Of a DNA stretch of 19,998 nucleotides, positions 5,355 through 12,191 are shown one piece after another (positions within the stretch are counted from its first letter, which is position 1; each line of letters begins with the position of its first letter). Location: NCBI GenBank assembly GCA_040902585.1, contig JBBDXA010000173.1, positions 1 to 19,998 on the forward strand. The letters are read 5' to 3'. The translations under genes and the position numbers were made by a program. This stretch comes from JBBDXA01 sp040902585 (GTDB lineage Bacteria; Planctomycetota; Phycisphaerae; Phycisphaerales; Phycisphaeraceae). The notes beneath the pieces were generated by a model. The model was given only the letters and a program-made list of their open reading frames with translations, was not told where the DNA came from and ran no database searches.

Positions 5355-5427
5355 TGCCCTCAGGTGTAACAGGCAGCACGGCTGACTTTGATTCAGCAGG
5401 CACCAGGTTCGATTCCTGGGAGGGCAA
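5355..5427 (+). tRNA. tRNA-Gln(TTG)
   Basis: Acceptor TGCCCTC/GAGGGCA is perfect and starts U1:A72 (Gln identity). Anticodon stem GCTGA/TCAGC with loop CTTTGAT gives TTG; T-arm CCAGG/CCTGG. Position 8, nearly always U, reads A here (5362). Last tRNA of the array. Confidence 0.92.
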
Positions 5428-5439
5428 CTTAGGAGCCTC

Positions 5440-5727
5440 ATGATGGAACGATTGGACCACAAGACGTACTCGATCGGCGACCTCGTCTCGCGCTACGGCG
5501 TGGCGGCCCAGTCCCTGCGCAACTGGGAAGACCAGGGCTTCATCCCGCCCGCGCGGCGAACGCCCGGCAAGCACCGCCGCTACGGCGCGGAACACGTGCA
5601 GGCGCTGGACGCCCTGCTGGGCTACCGGCCCCCGGTTCCCCAGCCGCTTGCGGCTTCGCACGCGCAACCCATGACCCTCACCACCGGCGCGTTCACCGCG
5701 CGCCCGGTGCAGAATCGCGCGGTGTGA
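5440..5727 (+). CDS. Small MerR-type helix-turn-helix protein
   Basis: This 95-residue DNA-binding protein has residues 9-60 typical of a MerR N-terminal winged helix: YSIGDLVSRYGVAAQSLRNW as the helix-turn-helix, then a wing with GFIPPARRTPGKHRRY. No effector or dimerisation domain follows, only a Pro/Ala-rich tail of about 30 residues. It therefore resembles stand-alone MerR-like factors, including the excisionase-like proteins of phages and integrative elements. ATG 5440 follows AGGAG (5431-5435); ATG 5443 is an equal alternative. It starts 13 bases after the last tRNA on the same strand, so it may be co-transcribed with the array. Whether it regulates the array or is a remnant of an element that carried it cannot be told from the sequence. 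Confidence 0.85.
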   Translation: MMERLDHKTYSIGDLVSRYGVAAQSLRNWEDQGFIPPARRTPGKHRRYGAEHVQALDALLGYRPPVPQPLAASHAQPMTLTTGAFTARPVQNRAV

Positions 5728-5763
5728 ATGAAACTCAGGCGTGCGTCGGCGTCCGGTCTTCGA

Positions 5764-6900
5764 TCAGGCGCCGACGTACTTCGCATAGATCGATCGCGCC
5801 TTGTTCGCCTCTTTCGTCCCCTTCACGATCGCCCTGCCATCGGTGAACAGCGTCAGCTCGAACGGCTCGCCGTTGTCGGTAATGTCCGCGCGAAGCATGA
5901 ACTTGTTCAGGTTCACACTGCCATGCGGACGAAGGCGGGCGGCGATTTCTTCGAAGTCGAGCTTGCCGTTGCCCGCGCCCTCGTGCGACTGCTTGTGCGT
6001 AAGCTGCACGGCGTTGCGGCCGCACAGCGTCGTCGTCGAAGAGCCGAACTTGCCGGTAAGAAACTCAAAATTGTGATGCTTGCAACACTGGCAATCACCC
6101 GCGTCATAGGCACGCGCGACCTTGAACTGATGCAGACGGTTGGACCACACGTCGAGTGAAAGCATCGTCGGGCTGACCACCGCGTAGTTGCCCGTAAGAA
6201 TCTTCAGCGCCTCGGTCACCTGCCAGTTGGAAACGAGGGAGACGACCGGACCCAGCACGCCCGCCGTGTCACACGTCGGGTTCATGCCCGGCGGCGGTGC
6301 CTGTTCGAAGATGCAGCGCAAACACGGCGTCGCTTTGCCCGCAAGCTCCCAGGGCGTCTCATCCGCATTGCCCGGCAGACTGTGCGGCAGCACCGCGTAG
6401 CTCATGCCGACGGTGCCCACCGCGCCGCCGTACACGTAAGGCACGCGATGCTTCACCGCCGCGTCGTTCACGAGGAACCGCGTCTCGAAGTTGTCCACGC
6501 CGTCGAGAATGATGTCCACGGTGCCGGTGTCGCTCATGGCCACGAGCTTCTCGATGTTGGTGTGATTCACATCATCGACAATCGCATCGACCTTCACCTG
6601 CGAGTTGATTTTGGCGATCTTGTTCTTCGCGGCGATGGCCTTGGGGATGCCGTCGCGCACATCGTCTTCATCGAAGAGCACCTGTCGCTGAAGGTTGGTG
6701 GTCTCGATGAAGTCACGATCGACGATGACGAGGTGACCGACGCCTGCGCGGGCGAGCATGTTGGCGATGACGGTGCCCAGCGCGCCGCAGCCGACGATGA
6801 GGGCGGAGGCTTCGAGCAGTTTTCGCTGCCCTTCTTCGCCGAAGCCGGGCAGGAGCATTTGACGGTGATAGCGGGAGAGATCGTGCATATGAGTGTGCAA
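5764..6900 (-). CDS. ThiF/MoeB/MoeZ-type sulfur-carrier adenylyltransferase
   Basis: This is an E1-like enzyme that adenylates the C-terminal Gly-Gly of a ThiS/MoaD-type protein so that it can become a thiocarboxylate. In the 378-residue product, the YHRQMLLPGFG opening is typical. The ATP-binding GCGALG is at 37-42. DRDFIETTNLQRQ (61-73) and ILDGVDNFETR (131-141) form the adenylation site. Zinc ligands are CLRC (193-196) and CQCC (270-273), and the catalytic Cys is probably C210 in NPTCDTAGVLGP. No rhodanese domain follows; instead there is a C-terminal domain of about 100 residues beginning LCGRNAVQ, as in some Bacillus-type ThiF/MoeB proteins. The CysO-like protein encoded upstream (8303-8584) is the obvious substrate. 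It is the last gene of the minus-strand run, and its function in molybdopterin or thiamin synthesis is not excluded. Confidence 0.93.
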   Translation of the reverse strand: MHTHMHDLSRYHRQMLLPGFGEEGQRKLLEASALIVGCGALGTVIANMLARAGVGHLVIVDRDFIETTNLQRQVLFDEDDVRDGIPKAIAAKNKIAKINSQVKVDAIVDDVNHTNIEKLVAMSDTGTVDIILDGVDNFETRFLVNDAAVKHRVPYVYGGAVGTVGMSYAVLPHSLPGNADETPWELAGKATPCLRCIFEQAPPPGMNPTCDTAGVLGPVVSLVSNWQVTEALKILTGNYAVVSPTMLSLDVWSNRLHQFKVARAYDAGDCQCCKHHNFEFLTGKFGSSTTTLCGRNAVQLTHKQSHEGAGNGKLDFEEIAARLRPHGSVNLNKFMLRADITDNGEPFELTLFTDGRAIVKGTKEANKARSIYAKYVGA

Positions 6901-6939
6901 GTCGTGGGCAATTGTTCAGCTTGGCGCTCTTGCGTCCTA

Positions 6940-7434
6940 TCAACAGGGACCGTCAACGGGAAGGTCGCCTCCAAGGACCGACAGAATGGCAACGACAAAC
7001 AGAATGAATAAGATCGCGGCCGAGATGAGGATGACGTACTGAAAGACGATTGCGGCCGCACCGACTCCGACTGTGGTGACGTTCAGCCGACGATCATTAG
7101 CACGTACGAAACCGAACACGCCTATGCATATCGCCAGTGCCGCCACACCTACGACCGTTGCGGGATAAACCTTGGACCAGTTCAGCCCCTTCTCGGTTGC
7201 ACTCGATGGTGCGATATATTTCTCTCCCTTCAAGTTTGCGGAAATCCGCTCTTTAATCTTGACCGCCGCGTCCGCGACAACCTCATCGACGGGCCTGGGT
7301 TCGGGTTCAAGGTGCTCAATGATCCACGGGGACATGACCGCACCAACGAGAGCGATCAGCGCAACAATCAGACCGGCGATGCCGACGGGTGTGATTCGGC
7401 GCTTCTTCAGGTTTCCGGTGGAGTTGTCATCCAT
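6940..7434 (-). CDS. Small membrane protein of unknown function
   Basis: I do not recognise a family. The ATG at 7434 (MDDNSTGNLKKRR) is preferred over the upstream one at 7458 because GAGGTG lies just upstream of it. The product is about 164 residues. After a basic N-terminus it has a hydrophobic helix (PVGIAGLIVALIALVGAVMS), then a soluble segment of about 60 residues with charged KIKERISANLKGEKY. Two further helices follow (ATVVGVAALAICIGVFGFV, and a long C-terminal VILISAAILFILFVVAIL segment). It lies between the acetyltransferase and the E1 gene, 39 bp from the latter, in the same direction. It may be an unrelated insertion into the sulfur-carrier cluster. Confidence 0.75.
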   Translation of the reverse strand: MDDNSTGNLKKRRITPVGIAGLIVALIALVGAVMSPWIIEHLEPEPRPVDEVVADAAVKIKERISANLKGEKYIAPSSATEKGLNWSKVYPATVVGVAALAICIGVFGFVRANDRRLNVTTVGVGAAAIVFQYVILISAAILFILFVVAILSVLGGDLPVDGPC

Positions 7435-7491
7435 GTGTTCACCTCGCCGTTGGATCACTTGAGGACGTTCCTACAATGACGTCGGTGCTAA

Positions 7492-7503
7492 GCCGCAAGC
7501 GGC
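7492..7503. repeat. GCCGCAAGCGGC mini-hairpin
   Basis: Short hairpin downstream of the acetyltransferase gene. Identical 12-mers occur at 2971-2982 and 7976-7987, and the reverse complement at 5643-5654 inside the HTH gene. Confidence 0.7.
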
Positions 7504-7528
7504 CTTGAGTGTGGATACTTGGAATGGT

Positions 7529-7957
7529 TCACTTCTGCGCCGTATCGATGCGTTTACCCATGCTCACGACGTCATCCAGTTTGTAACCGAGGGTTTCATA
7601 AAACTTGATCACGGCCGTGTTGCTCGTGCGAATCTGAAGGTTGATCTTCGGGCAGCCCCGTGATTTGAGCAGTTGTTCCACCTCTTCGATCAACCGGCGT
7701 CCTATGCCGTTGCGTCGCATCGCGGGATCGACGCCGAAGTAACTGATCCAGCCGCGATGGCCTTCGTAGCCGGCCATGCAGGTCGCAATGATCCGCCCTT
7801 CCATTTCGCCGACGAGGAACAACTCGGGATTCACCTGCATCTTCGCCGCGATGTCCTTGTGCGGATCGTTCCACGGGCGGGTGAGGTCGCACTGCTGCCA
7901 GAGCTCGATCACGCGCGGCTCGTCTTCGATGCGGAATGGGCGGATGAGGAGTTCCAT
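7529..7957 (-). CDS. ypeA: GNAT acetyltransferase, YpeA family
   Basis: This 142-residue single-domain acetyl-CoA-dependent acyltransferase has an unknown acceptor. The N-terminal ELWQQCDLTRPWNDPHKDI block and the middle GYEGHRGWISYFGV block match E. coli YpeA closely. The acetyl-CoA loop is RRNGIGRRL (about residues 84-92), followed by GCPKINLQIR and FYETLGYKL near the end. Length is normal for the family, so it appears intact. ATG 7957 is the only sensible start. It sits 39 bp after the NIL-domain gene, with a small hairpin in the gap, so co-transcription with the sulfur-carrier genes is likely. A link to their chemistry is not established. Confidence 0.92.
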   Translation of the reverse strand: MELLIRPFRIEDEPRVIELWQQCDLTRPWNDPHKDIAAKMQVNPELFLVGEMEGRIIATCMAGYEGHRGWISYFGVDPAMRRNGIGRRLIEEVEQLLKSRGCPKINLQIRTSNTAVIKFYETLGYKLDDVVSMGKRIDTAQK

Positions 7958-7975
7958 GCGTGCGCGATGTGCAAA

Positions 7976-7987
7976 GCCGCAAGCGGC
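7976..7987. repeat. GCCGCAAGCGGC mini-hairpin
   Basis: Copy of the 12-nt palindromic word in the gap between the NIL and YpeA-like genes. Confidence 0.7.
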
Positions 7988-7996
7988 TGCCGGGGG

Positions 7997-8248
7997 CTAC
8001 CCCGCGACGAGACTTCCGCCTTCCACCGGATCGACCTTCACGCCGAGCTCGACGAGTCGCTTCAGCGCCGCTTCGACGCGGTCCTCTTCGCCGGTGAAGA
8101 GCACCGCCATGATGCCGATGTCCTTCGTGACGTTGGCCTGGCGGATGTCGAACATCACGTCGGGATACTCCGTCGTCATCTTCCACAGGCACGGCTCGTT
8201 CTGCCGGCCGCCTTCAAAAGTAAGCCAGGTTTTTTGTGTGATCTGCAT
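7997..8248 (-). CDS. Stand-alone NIL domain protein
   Basis: This 83-residue protein consists of a single ferredoxin-fold NIL domain. The opening QITQKTWLTFEGGRQNEPCLWKM (read in two blocks) and the later RQANVTKDIGIMAVLFTGEEDR (likewise) show the family signature. NIL domains occur at the C-terminus of the methionine transporter ATPase MetN, where they sense methionine, and in archaeal homocysteine-synthesis proteins. Single-domain versions are of unclear function. Its presence next to a CysO-like carrier and downstream of a SAM riboswitch points to methionine or homocysteine metabolism. ATG 8248 is clear. The scaffold gap lies 20 bp upstream, so adjacency to the carrier gene depends on correct scaffolding. 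Confidence 0.88.
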   Translation of the reverse strand: MQITQKTWLTFEGGRQNEPCLWKMTTEYPDVMFDIRQANVTKDIGIMAVLFTGEEDRVEAALKRLVELGVKVDPVEGGSLVAG

Positions 8249-8268
8249 GAGAGTCCGTTCGCGTCGGG

Positions 8269-8278
8269 NNNNNNNNNN
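8269..8278. other. Assembly gap (10 N)
   Basis: A run of ten N between the NIL gene and the CysO-like gene. Ten Ns are commonly a placeholder, so the true missing length is unknown. No gene is cut, since both neighbours are complete. Confidence 0.95.
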
Positions 8279-8302
8279 CCGAAGGGTGTGTGTTCATTGG
8301 GC

Positions 8303-8584
8303 TCAACCACCCGCAATCGCGGGCACAATCGAAAGTTCATCGCCCGCCTTCAAAGGCGTATCGAGGTTTTCGAGAAAGCGAATGTCTTCATCGTTCACGT
8401 ACAGGTTGATGAAACGGTTCACTTCCGTCGCGCTCTTGAAAAGCTGCTTGCCCAGTTCGGGGTACTGCTGCGTGAGTGAGCCGAGCACTTCGCGGACGGA
8501 GCCGCCGGGCACAGCGATCGATTCGTTATCGCCGGTCTTGGGGCGAAGCGCGGTGGGGATGAGGACGGTGATGTGGTCTGCCAT
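8303..8584 (-). CDS. CysO-like MoaD/ThiS-family sulfur carrier protein
   Basis: This is a 93-residue ubiquitin-fold sulfur carrier. The C-terminus is DELSIVPAIAGG: the terminal Gly-Gly is adenylated by an E1 enzyme and then converted to a thiocarboxylate that donates sulfide. The sequence is closer to Mycobacterium CysO than to molybdopterin MoaD: VLIPTALRPKTG at the N-terminus and RFINLYVNDEDIRFLENL in the middle correspond to typical CysO blocks. CysO works with a PLP-dependent O-phosphoserine sulfhydrylase (CysM), an E1 (MoeZ) and a JAMM peptidase (Mec). Here the PLP enzyme next door looks like threonine synthase, and no JAMM peptidase is seen in the window. ATG 8584 is clear. A 177-bp gap with GC-rich hairpins separates it from thrC. 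Confidence 0.93.
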   Translation of the reverse strand: MADHITVLIPTALRPKTGDNESIAVPGGSVREVLGSLTQQYPELGKQLFKSATEVNRFINLYVNDEDIRFLENLDTPLKAGDELSIVPAIAGG

Positions 8585-8601
8585 GTCTTTCCTGCGTCTT
8601 A

Positions 8602-8646
8602 CTCCCCTCCCTTACCGGGGGCAGGGAGGGGCGGGGGGAGGGTGAG
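8602..8646. repeat. GC-rich inverted repeat (CCCCTCCCT type), copy 1
   Basis: CTCCCCTCCCT, a short loop, then AGGGAGGGGCGGGGGGAGGG form a hairpin in the thrC/cysO-like spacer. It is related to the copies at 8721 and 13337 but more divergent. Confidence 0.75.
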
Positions 8647-8720
8647 AATGTCCGAGTCTTCAAGTGTATCCAGTGCGGAGGAATTAGAGCATACGGCGGT
8701 TTCTGGTTGCCGTTCGCTCG

Positions 8721-8756
8721 ACCCTCCCCTAGCCCCTCCCTAAGAGGGAGGGGAAT
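8721..8756. repeat. GC-rich inverted repeat (CCCCTCCCT type), copy 2
   Basis: Its reverse complement (ATTCCCCTCCCT...AGGGAGGGGCTAGGGG) is nearly identical to the 36-mer at 13337-13372. It ends 6 bases before the thrC stop codon on this strand and could act as a hairpin at the transcript's gene boundary. Confidence 0.8.
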
Positions 8757-8761
8757 CAAAC

Positions 8762-10030
8762 CTACTTCTCCGCCGCGATCGCGCCCGCTTCGCGCGTCTC
8801 TTCGATCTGCTTCACCAGTTCATCAAACTCGCCCAGCTTCGCGTTGATCACCGGCGCGTGGGCGAACTGACCCGCCATCACTTCCAGCGTCTTGAGCCCG
8901 TTGCCTGTGATGCAGACGCAGATGCTCTCATCACGCGGAATCCGCCCGCTCTGAATCAGCTTGATCGCACTCGCAAGCGTCGTCCCGCCCGCAGGCTCCG
9001 TGAAAATCCCTTCGGTGCGGGCCAGCAGTTTGATCGCTTCGAGGATCTCCGTATCGCTCGCGCTCGCGCCCCAACCCTTCGACTCCTTCACGACCTTCAT
9101 CACGTAGTAACCGTCAGCCGGGTTACCGATGGCGATGCTCTTGGCGATCGTGTTGGGCTTCTGCGGGCGGAACAGCTCTGCATCTTCCAGAATCGCCTTG
9201 ACGATCGGGTTGCAGCCCTCCGCCTGGGCCGCGTACATCGCCGGCTTGTTGTCCTCCACAATCCCCAGCTTGATGAACTCCTGATACGCCTTCCACACCT
9301 TGGGCAGAATCGTTCCGCCTGCGACAGGCACCACCGTGTGCCGTGGCAACTTCCAGCCCATCTGCTCCGCGATCTCAAACCCGTGCGTCTTGGCCCCTTC
9401 GGTGTAGAACGGGCGAAGGTTCACATTCACGATTGCCCAGGTGTACTTGTCCGCAATCTGCGAACACAGGCGATTCACATCATCATAGTTGCCCTTGATG
9501 CGCACGACGCGCGGAGCGAAGACGGACATGCCCACCATCTTGCCTTCTTCCAGGTCATGCGGAATCATGACGAACGCCCGCATGCCGGACGCGGCCGCGT
9601 GTGCGGCGACTGAGTGCGCGAGGTTGCCTGTGGAAGCGCAACCAACCGTGTCGAAGCCGAACTCGAACGCCTTGGTGATCGCGACGCTGACCACGCGATC
9701 CTTGTAGGAGAACGTCGGATAGTTGACGCTGTCATCCTTGATGTAAAGTTCCTTCACGCCCAGCTCAGCGGCCAGACGATCCGCCTTGATCAGCGGCGTC
9801 CAGCCCGAATTGAACCCCGCGCGCGGCTCGCCTTCGATGGGCAGCAGATCCTTATAACGCCAGAGCGACTCGGGGCCGGCCTTGATCGACTCGCGCGTGA
9901 CCTTGCCTTGCATCGCGTCGTAGTCATAAGCGACCTCGACGGGACCGAAGTCGTGATCGCAGACCGTGCGCGGCTCGATGCCGTAGTCAGCACCGCACTC
10001 TTTACAGCGAAGGGATTGGACGTAGCTCAT
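8762..10030 (-). CDS. thrC: Threonine synthase-like PLP enzyme under SAM riboswitch control
   Basis: This 422-residue fold-type II PLP enzyme is by family a threonine synthase (O-phosphohomoserine to threonine). The N-terminal Cys motif LRCKECGADYG with C24 is typical of the long bacterial/archaeal form. The PLP-binding lysine is K110 in PTFSYKDR. GCASTGNLAHSVAAHA holds the phosphate-contacting loop, and VVPVAGGTILPKVWKAY and CVCITGNGLK are also family blocks. Length and motifs look intact. The unusual part is the context: a SAM-I riboswitch and terminator upstream, and a CysO-like carrier, a NIL protein and an E1 downstream. Because O-phosphohomoserine is also a possible precursor for homocysteine, the enzyme may act as a sulfhydrylase using the carrier's thiocarboxylate. 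That is inference, and ordinary threonine synthesis remains the default reading. ATG 10030 is well placed. Confidence 0.93.
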   Translation of the reverse strand: MSYVQSLRCKECGADYGIEPRTVCDHDFGPVEVAYDYDAMQGKVTRESIKAGPESLWRYKDLLPIEGEPRAGFNSGWTPLIKADRLAAELGVKELYIKDDSVNYPTFSYKDRVVSVAITKAFEFGFDTVGCASTGNLAHSVAAHAAASGMRAFVMIPHDLEEGKMVGMSVFAPRVVRIKGNYDDVNRLCSQIADKYTWAIVNVNLRPFYTEGAKTHGFEIAEQMGWKLPRHTVVPVAGGTILPKVWKAYQEFIKLGIVEDNKPAMYAAQAEGCNPIVKAILEDAELFRPQKPNTIAKSIAIGNPADGYYVMKVVKESKGWGASASDTEILEAIKLLARTEGIFTEPAGGTTLASAIKLIQSGRIPRDESICVCITGNGLKTLEVMAGQFAHAPVINAKLGEFDELVKQIEETREAGAIAAEK

Positions 10031-10044
10031 GGTTGCTCCGAAGC

Positions 10045-10134
10045 AGCTATCAGCCTTCAGCTATCAGCTATCAGCCCAAACACGTGGGCACTTCCGTTTT
10101 CTGGCTGAAAGCTGATAGCTGAAGGCTGATAGCT
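10045..10134. repeat. Heptad-repeat hairpin H (upstream of thrC)
   Basis: AGCTATCAGC units at 10045-10075 are mirrored by GCTGATAGCT units at 10103-10134, with a GTTTTCTGGCTG core. This is the same element as in the tRNA spacers, here in the leader between the riboswitch terminator and the thrC start. Confidence 0.88.
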
Positions 10135-10146
10135 ACCTGCTCTGCC

Positions 10147-10180
10147 AAAAAACAAGCCCCCTCTCAAAATAAGAAGGGGC
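10147..10180 (-). terminator. Intrinsic terminator after the SAM riboswitch
   Basis: Read on the minus strand, GCCCCTTCTT pairs with GAGAGGGGGC (about 10 pairs, two G-T) across a small loop and is followed by TTGTTTTTT. It lies 31 bases downstream of the riboswitch P1 helix and 117 bases before thrC. This is the expected expression platform for transcriptional control by SAM. Confidence 0.85.
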
Positions 10181-10207
10181 GAAGTCAGCTTACGCAGGCT
10201 GTTGCCG

Positions 10208-10336
10208 CTTCTTATCTTCCCCCGATCGAACGGGGCGGGAATTCGCACCTGCCGGGCGGAGCATCTTTTGAATGCTTCCTCCGGCGGTTGCGGTGGCGTC
10301 TAAGGGCCCGTCCCTCAGCCACTCTGGATAAGTCGC
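10208..10336 (-). promoter_or_regulatory. SAM-I (S-box) riboswitch
   Basis: On the minus strand the conserved S-box landmarks occur in order. The P1 5' strand CTTATC (10332-10327) leads into CAGAGTGG. GAGGGAC (10316-10310) follows and runs into GGGCCC. Then come GCAACC (10291-10286), the GGTGCGAATTCC block (10249-10238) and the closing P1 strand GATAAG (10216-10211), which pairs with the opening strand. A terminator follows. SAM-I riboswitches usually switch off methionine, homocysteine and SAM synthesis or transport genes when SAM is plentiful. The first gene downstream is thrC. Confidence 0.93.
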
Positions 10337-10356
10337 GTATTCAATTGTCGAGCCAG

Positions 10357-10385
10357 ATACTAGCAGGTTCAGCTTGCCGAATCAA
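10357..10385 (-). promoter_or_regulatory. Candidate promoter of the SAM-controlled operon
   Basis: Minus-strand TTGATT (10385-10380) and TAGTAT (10362-10357) are separated by exactly 17 bases, each four of six to the sigma-70 consensus. The start would fall near 10350, a few bases before the riboswitch. The -35 box lies inside the 3' end of the desaturase gene. Confidence 0.45.
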
Positions 10386-11457
10386 TCGTCTGATTGGCCG
10401 GCCTCGAACCGGAATTCAATGCTTCCTCCTTGCCTGACGGGGCTGGCGACGAATCCGGACCGGCCCCCTGATTCATCGCCCGGGCCTCGGCATTGCGCTG
10501 CTGGCGAATATGACGCGGTAAAATAATATCCTTCGCCAGGCCCATCCACTTGAGAATCACGATGTGACAGTACGTCAGATCCAATTCCCACCAGCGATGC
10601 TGGTTACACGCGCTGGCTTGATCGTGGTGATGATTGTTGTGCCAGCCCTCGCCTGACGCCAGCACGCCGACGATCCAATTATTCCTGCTGCGATCGTCCG
10701 TGTCGTGGTTGCGGTAGCCGAAGGTGTGCGTCAGCGAATTGACCGACCAGGTGATGTGCCAGACCGCGACGGTGCGCAGGATCACGCCCCAGACCAGGAA
10801 ACTCAGCCCGCCCTGCACCGCCCCGATGAAGGTGCCTTCGCTCAGCCAGCCCAGCAGCGCGCCCGCGAGGATGAAGAGCGCCACATGCGCCAGGTAGACC
10901 AGCGGCGAGAGCCAGACATTTTTCTCCAGCCGCATGTAGAACGGGTCAGCCAGAATGTCCTTGGAGTATTTCTGAAAAGCGGTGATCGAATGCGTGTCGC
11001 TGTTGTGCAGCGTCAGCCATTGGAAGTGGCTCCACCAGAATGTGACCCGCGGCGAGTGCGGATCCTCCGGCTCATCCGAATGCTTGTGATGATGGCGATG
11101 CGTGGTCACCCATTTGCAAGGCGTGTCCTCCATGCAGCACAGGGCGATGAGTGTCCAGAAATGTTCCAGCCAGCGGGGCAGAGCCACGGAGCGATGCGTG
11201 AGCACGCGGTGATAACAGAGATTGATGCCCTGCCCGAAAAAATAGATGCCCGCGATGAAGAGGAACAGGGCCGTCCAACTGAAAAGCCAGGGAATCAGCG
11301 CCGCCAGCGCGAGCACGTGCATCACGACAAACGCGACGATGTAGACGTATAGACGACGCTTTCGATTGACGCCTGTCGGAAGGGGCAAATGCCCGGCCGA
11401 TCCTGCGGAAGCCTCGTTGCCTGGCGCGGCGGTTTTCTCTTCGTCTGGCATGATCAT
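10369..11457 (-). CDS. Membrane acyl-CoA (delta-9 type) fatty acid desaturase
   Basis: This di-iron membrane desaturase introduces a double bond into acyl-CoA or acyl-lipid chains. The three histidine boxes are present: HRVLTH (HxxxxH), HRHHH (HxxHH) and HNNHHHD near the C-terminus (HxxHH). Hydrophobic helices flank them: VYIVAFVVMHVLALAALIPW and ALFLFIAGIYFFGQGI before the first box, and VALFILAGALLGWL and a VWGVILRTVAVWHITW segment between the second and third. The C-terminal 35 residues are polar and probably disordered. ATG 11457 is chosen; a GTG at 11478 would add seven residues, and neither has a strong Shine-Dalgarno. It converges with nothing and its 3' end overlaps the likely promoter of the downstream SAM-controlled operon, so the two are separate units. 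Confidence 0.93.
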   Translation of the reverse strand: MIMPDEEKTAAPGNEASAGSAGHLPLPTGVNRKRRLYVYIVAFVVMHVLALAALIPWLFSWTALFLFIAGIYFFGQGINLCYHRVLTHRSVALPRWLEHFWTLIALCCMEDTPCKWVTTHRHHHKHSDEPEDPHSPRVTFWWSHFQWLTLHNSDTHSITAFQKYSKDILADPFYMRLEKNVWLSPLVYLAHVALFILAGALLGWLSEGTFIGAVQGGLSFLVWGVILRTVAVWHITWSVNSLTHTFGYRNHDTDDRSRNNWIVGVLASGEGWHNNHHHDQASACNQHRWWELDLTYCHIVILKWMGLAKDIILPRHIRQQRNAEARAMNQGAGPDSSPAPSGKEEALNSGSRPANQTIDSAS

Positions 11458-11571
11458 CTTCAATGTACCACAACGCACCCCAGCAGCGGGAGCGATGTTT
11501 CTCAGTCACTCCCGAAAGACGGCGTCTATTCAGTTGTTAAGAGTCCCGATTCGCCAGGCAGGCAGCCCAGG

Positions 11572-12135
11572 TCAACGACGGCGCGAGCGCCGCTTGGGTT
11601 CTTCTTCCCCGTGCGCTTCGCGAAACCGGGCCTGAATAAAAGCGATTCCCTCGTCATAGCCCATGATCCCCGCCGTGATCTGCACCTTCTTCCCTTCCTT
11701 GGGAATCAGCATGCAGTCGTTGACCGAGATTTTCACTTCCTTCAGGTCTTCAAAGAGCACGGCCTGCGATCGGCCGCAGTATTCAACCGACACGCCTTCG
11801 TAGGAAATCACCACCACCAGCGTCGCCGTGCGCCAGTTCCACAGCAGCATCGCCACCACGATGAGAATCAGCACCAGTGAAAACACCAGCTTCTCGCGCG
11901 TGCCGAACTCTTCCAGAGCCCAGACCACGGTCGTGAACCCCGCCATGATGAGAACGACGCCGATCGAACCGATGAAGACGGTCTTGCGCGAGGTAGGGCT
12001 GGGCCGAAGCACGAGCGTGTTGTCGACCCAATCAGCCGCCTTCGCGGACTGGCGTCGAGTGAGATAAAGAATCAGCGAGGTGATGCTGAGGATGAGGACG
12101 TTGCCGGCGATGGTGGCGGGCCAGTTGATGTTCAC
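11572..12135 (-). CDS. Unrecognised membrane protein with a C-terminal PH-like soluble region
   Basis: The product is 187 residues with no confident family. Three hydrophobic helices lie at about residues 7-25 (TIAGNVLILSITSLILYL), 53-73 (VFIGSIGVVLIMAGFTTVVW) and 83-100 (LVFSLVLILIVVAMLLW). They are followed by a soluble domain of about 80 residues rich in beta-type sequence (TLVVVISYEGVSVEYCG, DLKEVKISVND, KKVQITAG), which suggests a small PH-like fold. The tail is very basic (KRRSRRR). The start codon is GTG at 12135, with ACGGAG about 7 bases upstream. It follows rpsG in the same direction, 56 bp away, and may be transcribed with it, in the place where fusA stands in many bacteria. Confidence 0.8.
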   Translation of the reverse strand: MNINWPATIAGNVLILSITSLILYLTRRQSAKAADWVDNTLVLRPSPTSRKTVFIGSIGVVLIMAGFTTVVWALEEFGTREKLVFSLVLILIVVAMLLWNWRTATLVVVISYEGVSVEYCGRSQAVLFEDLKEVKISVNDCMLIPKEGKKVQITAGIMGYDEGIAFIQARFREAHGEEEPKRRSRRR

Positions 12136-12191
12136 GGCACCACTCCGTTAAGTTGCAGCGGGTGCCACCGAACCTATGCCACCAAAAGACA

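Noticed and set aside
1..5430. tRNA-Asn(GTT) or initiator tRNA-Met in the array
   Set aside because: I looked for a GTT loop and for a CAT loop with a GGG/CCC stem in every spacer and found none.
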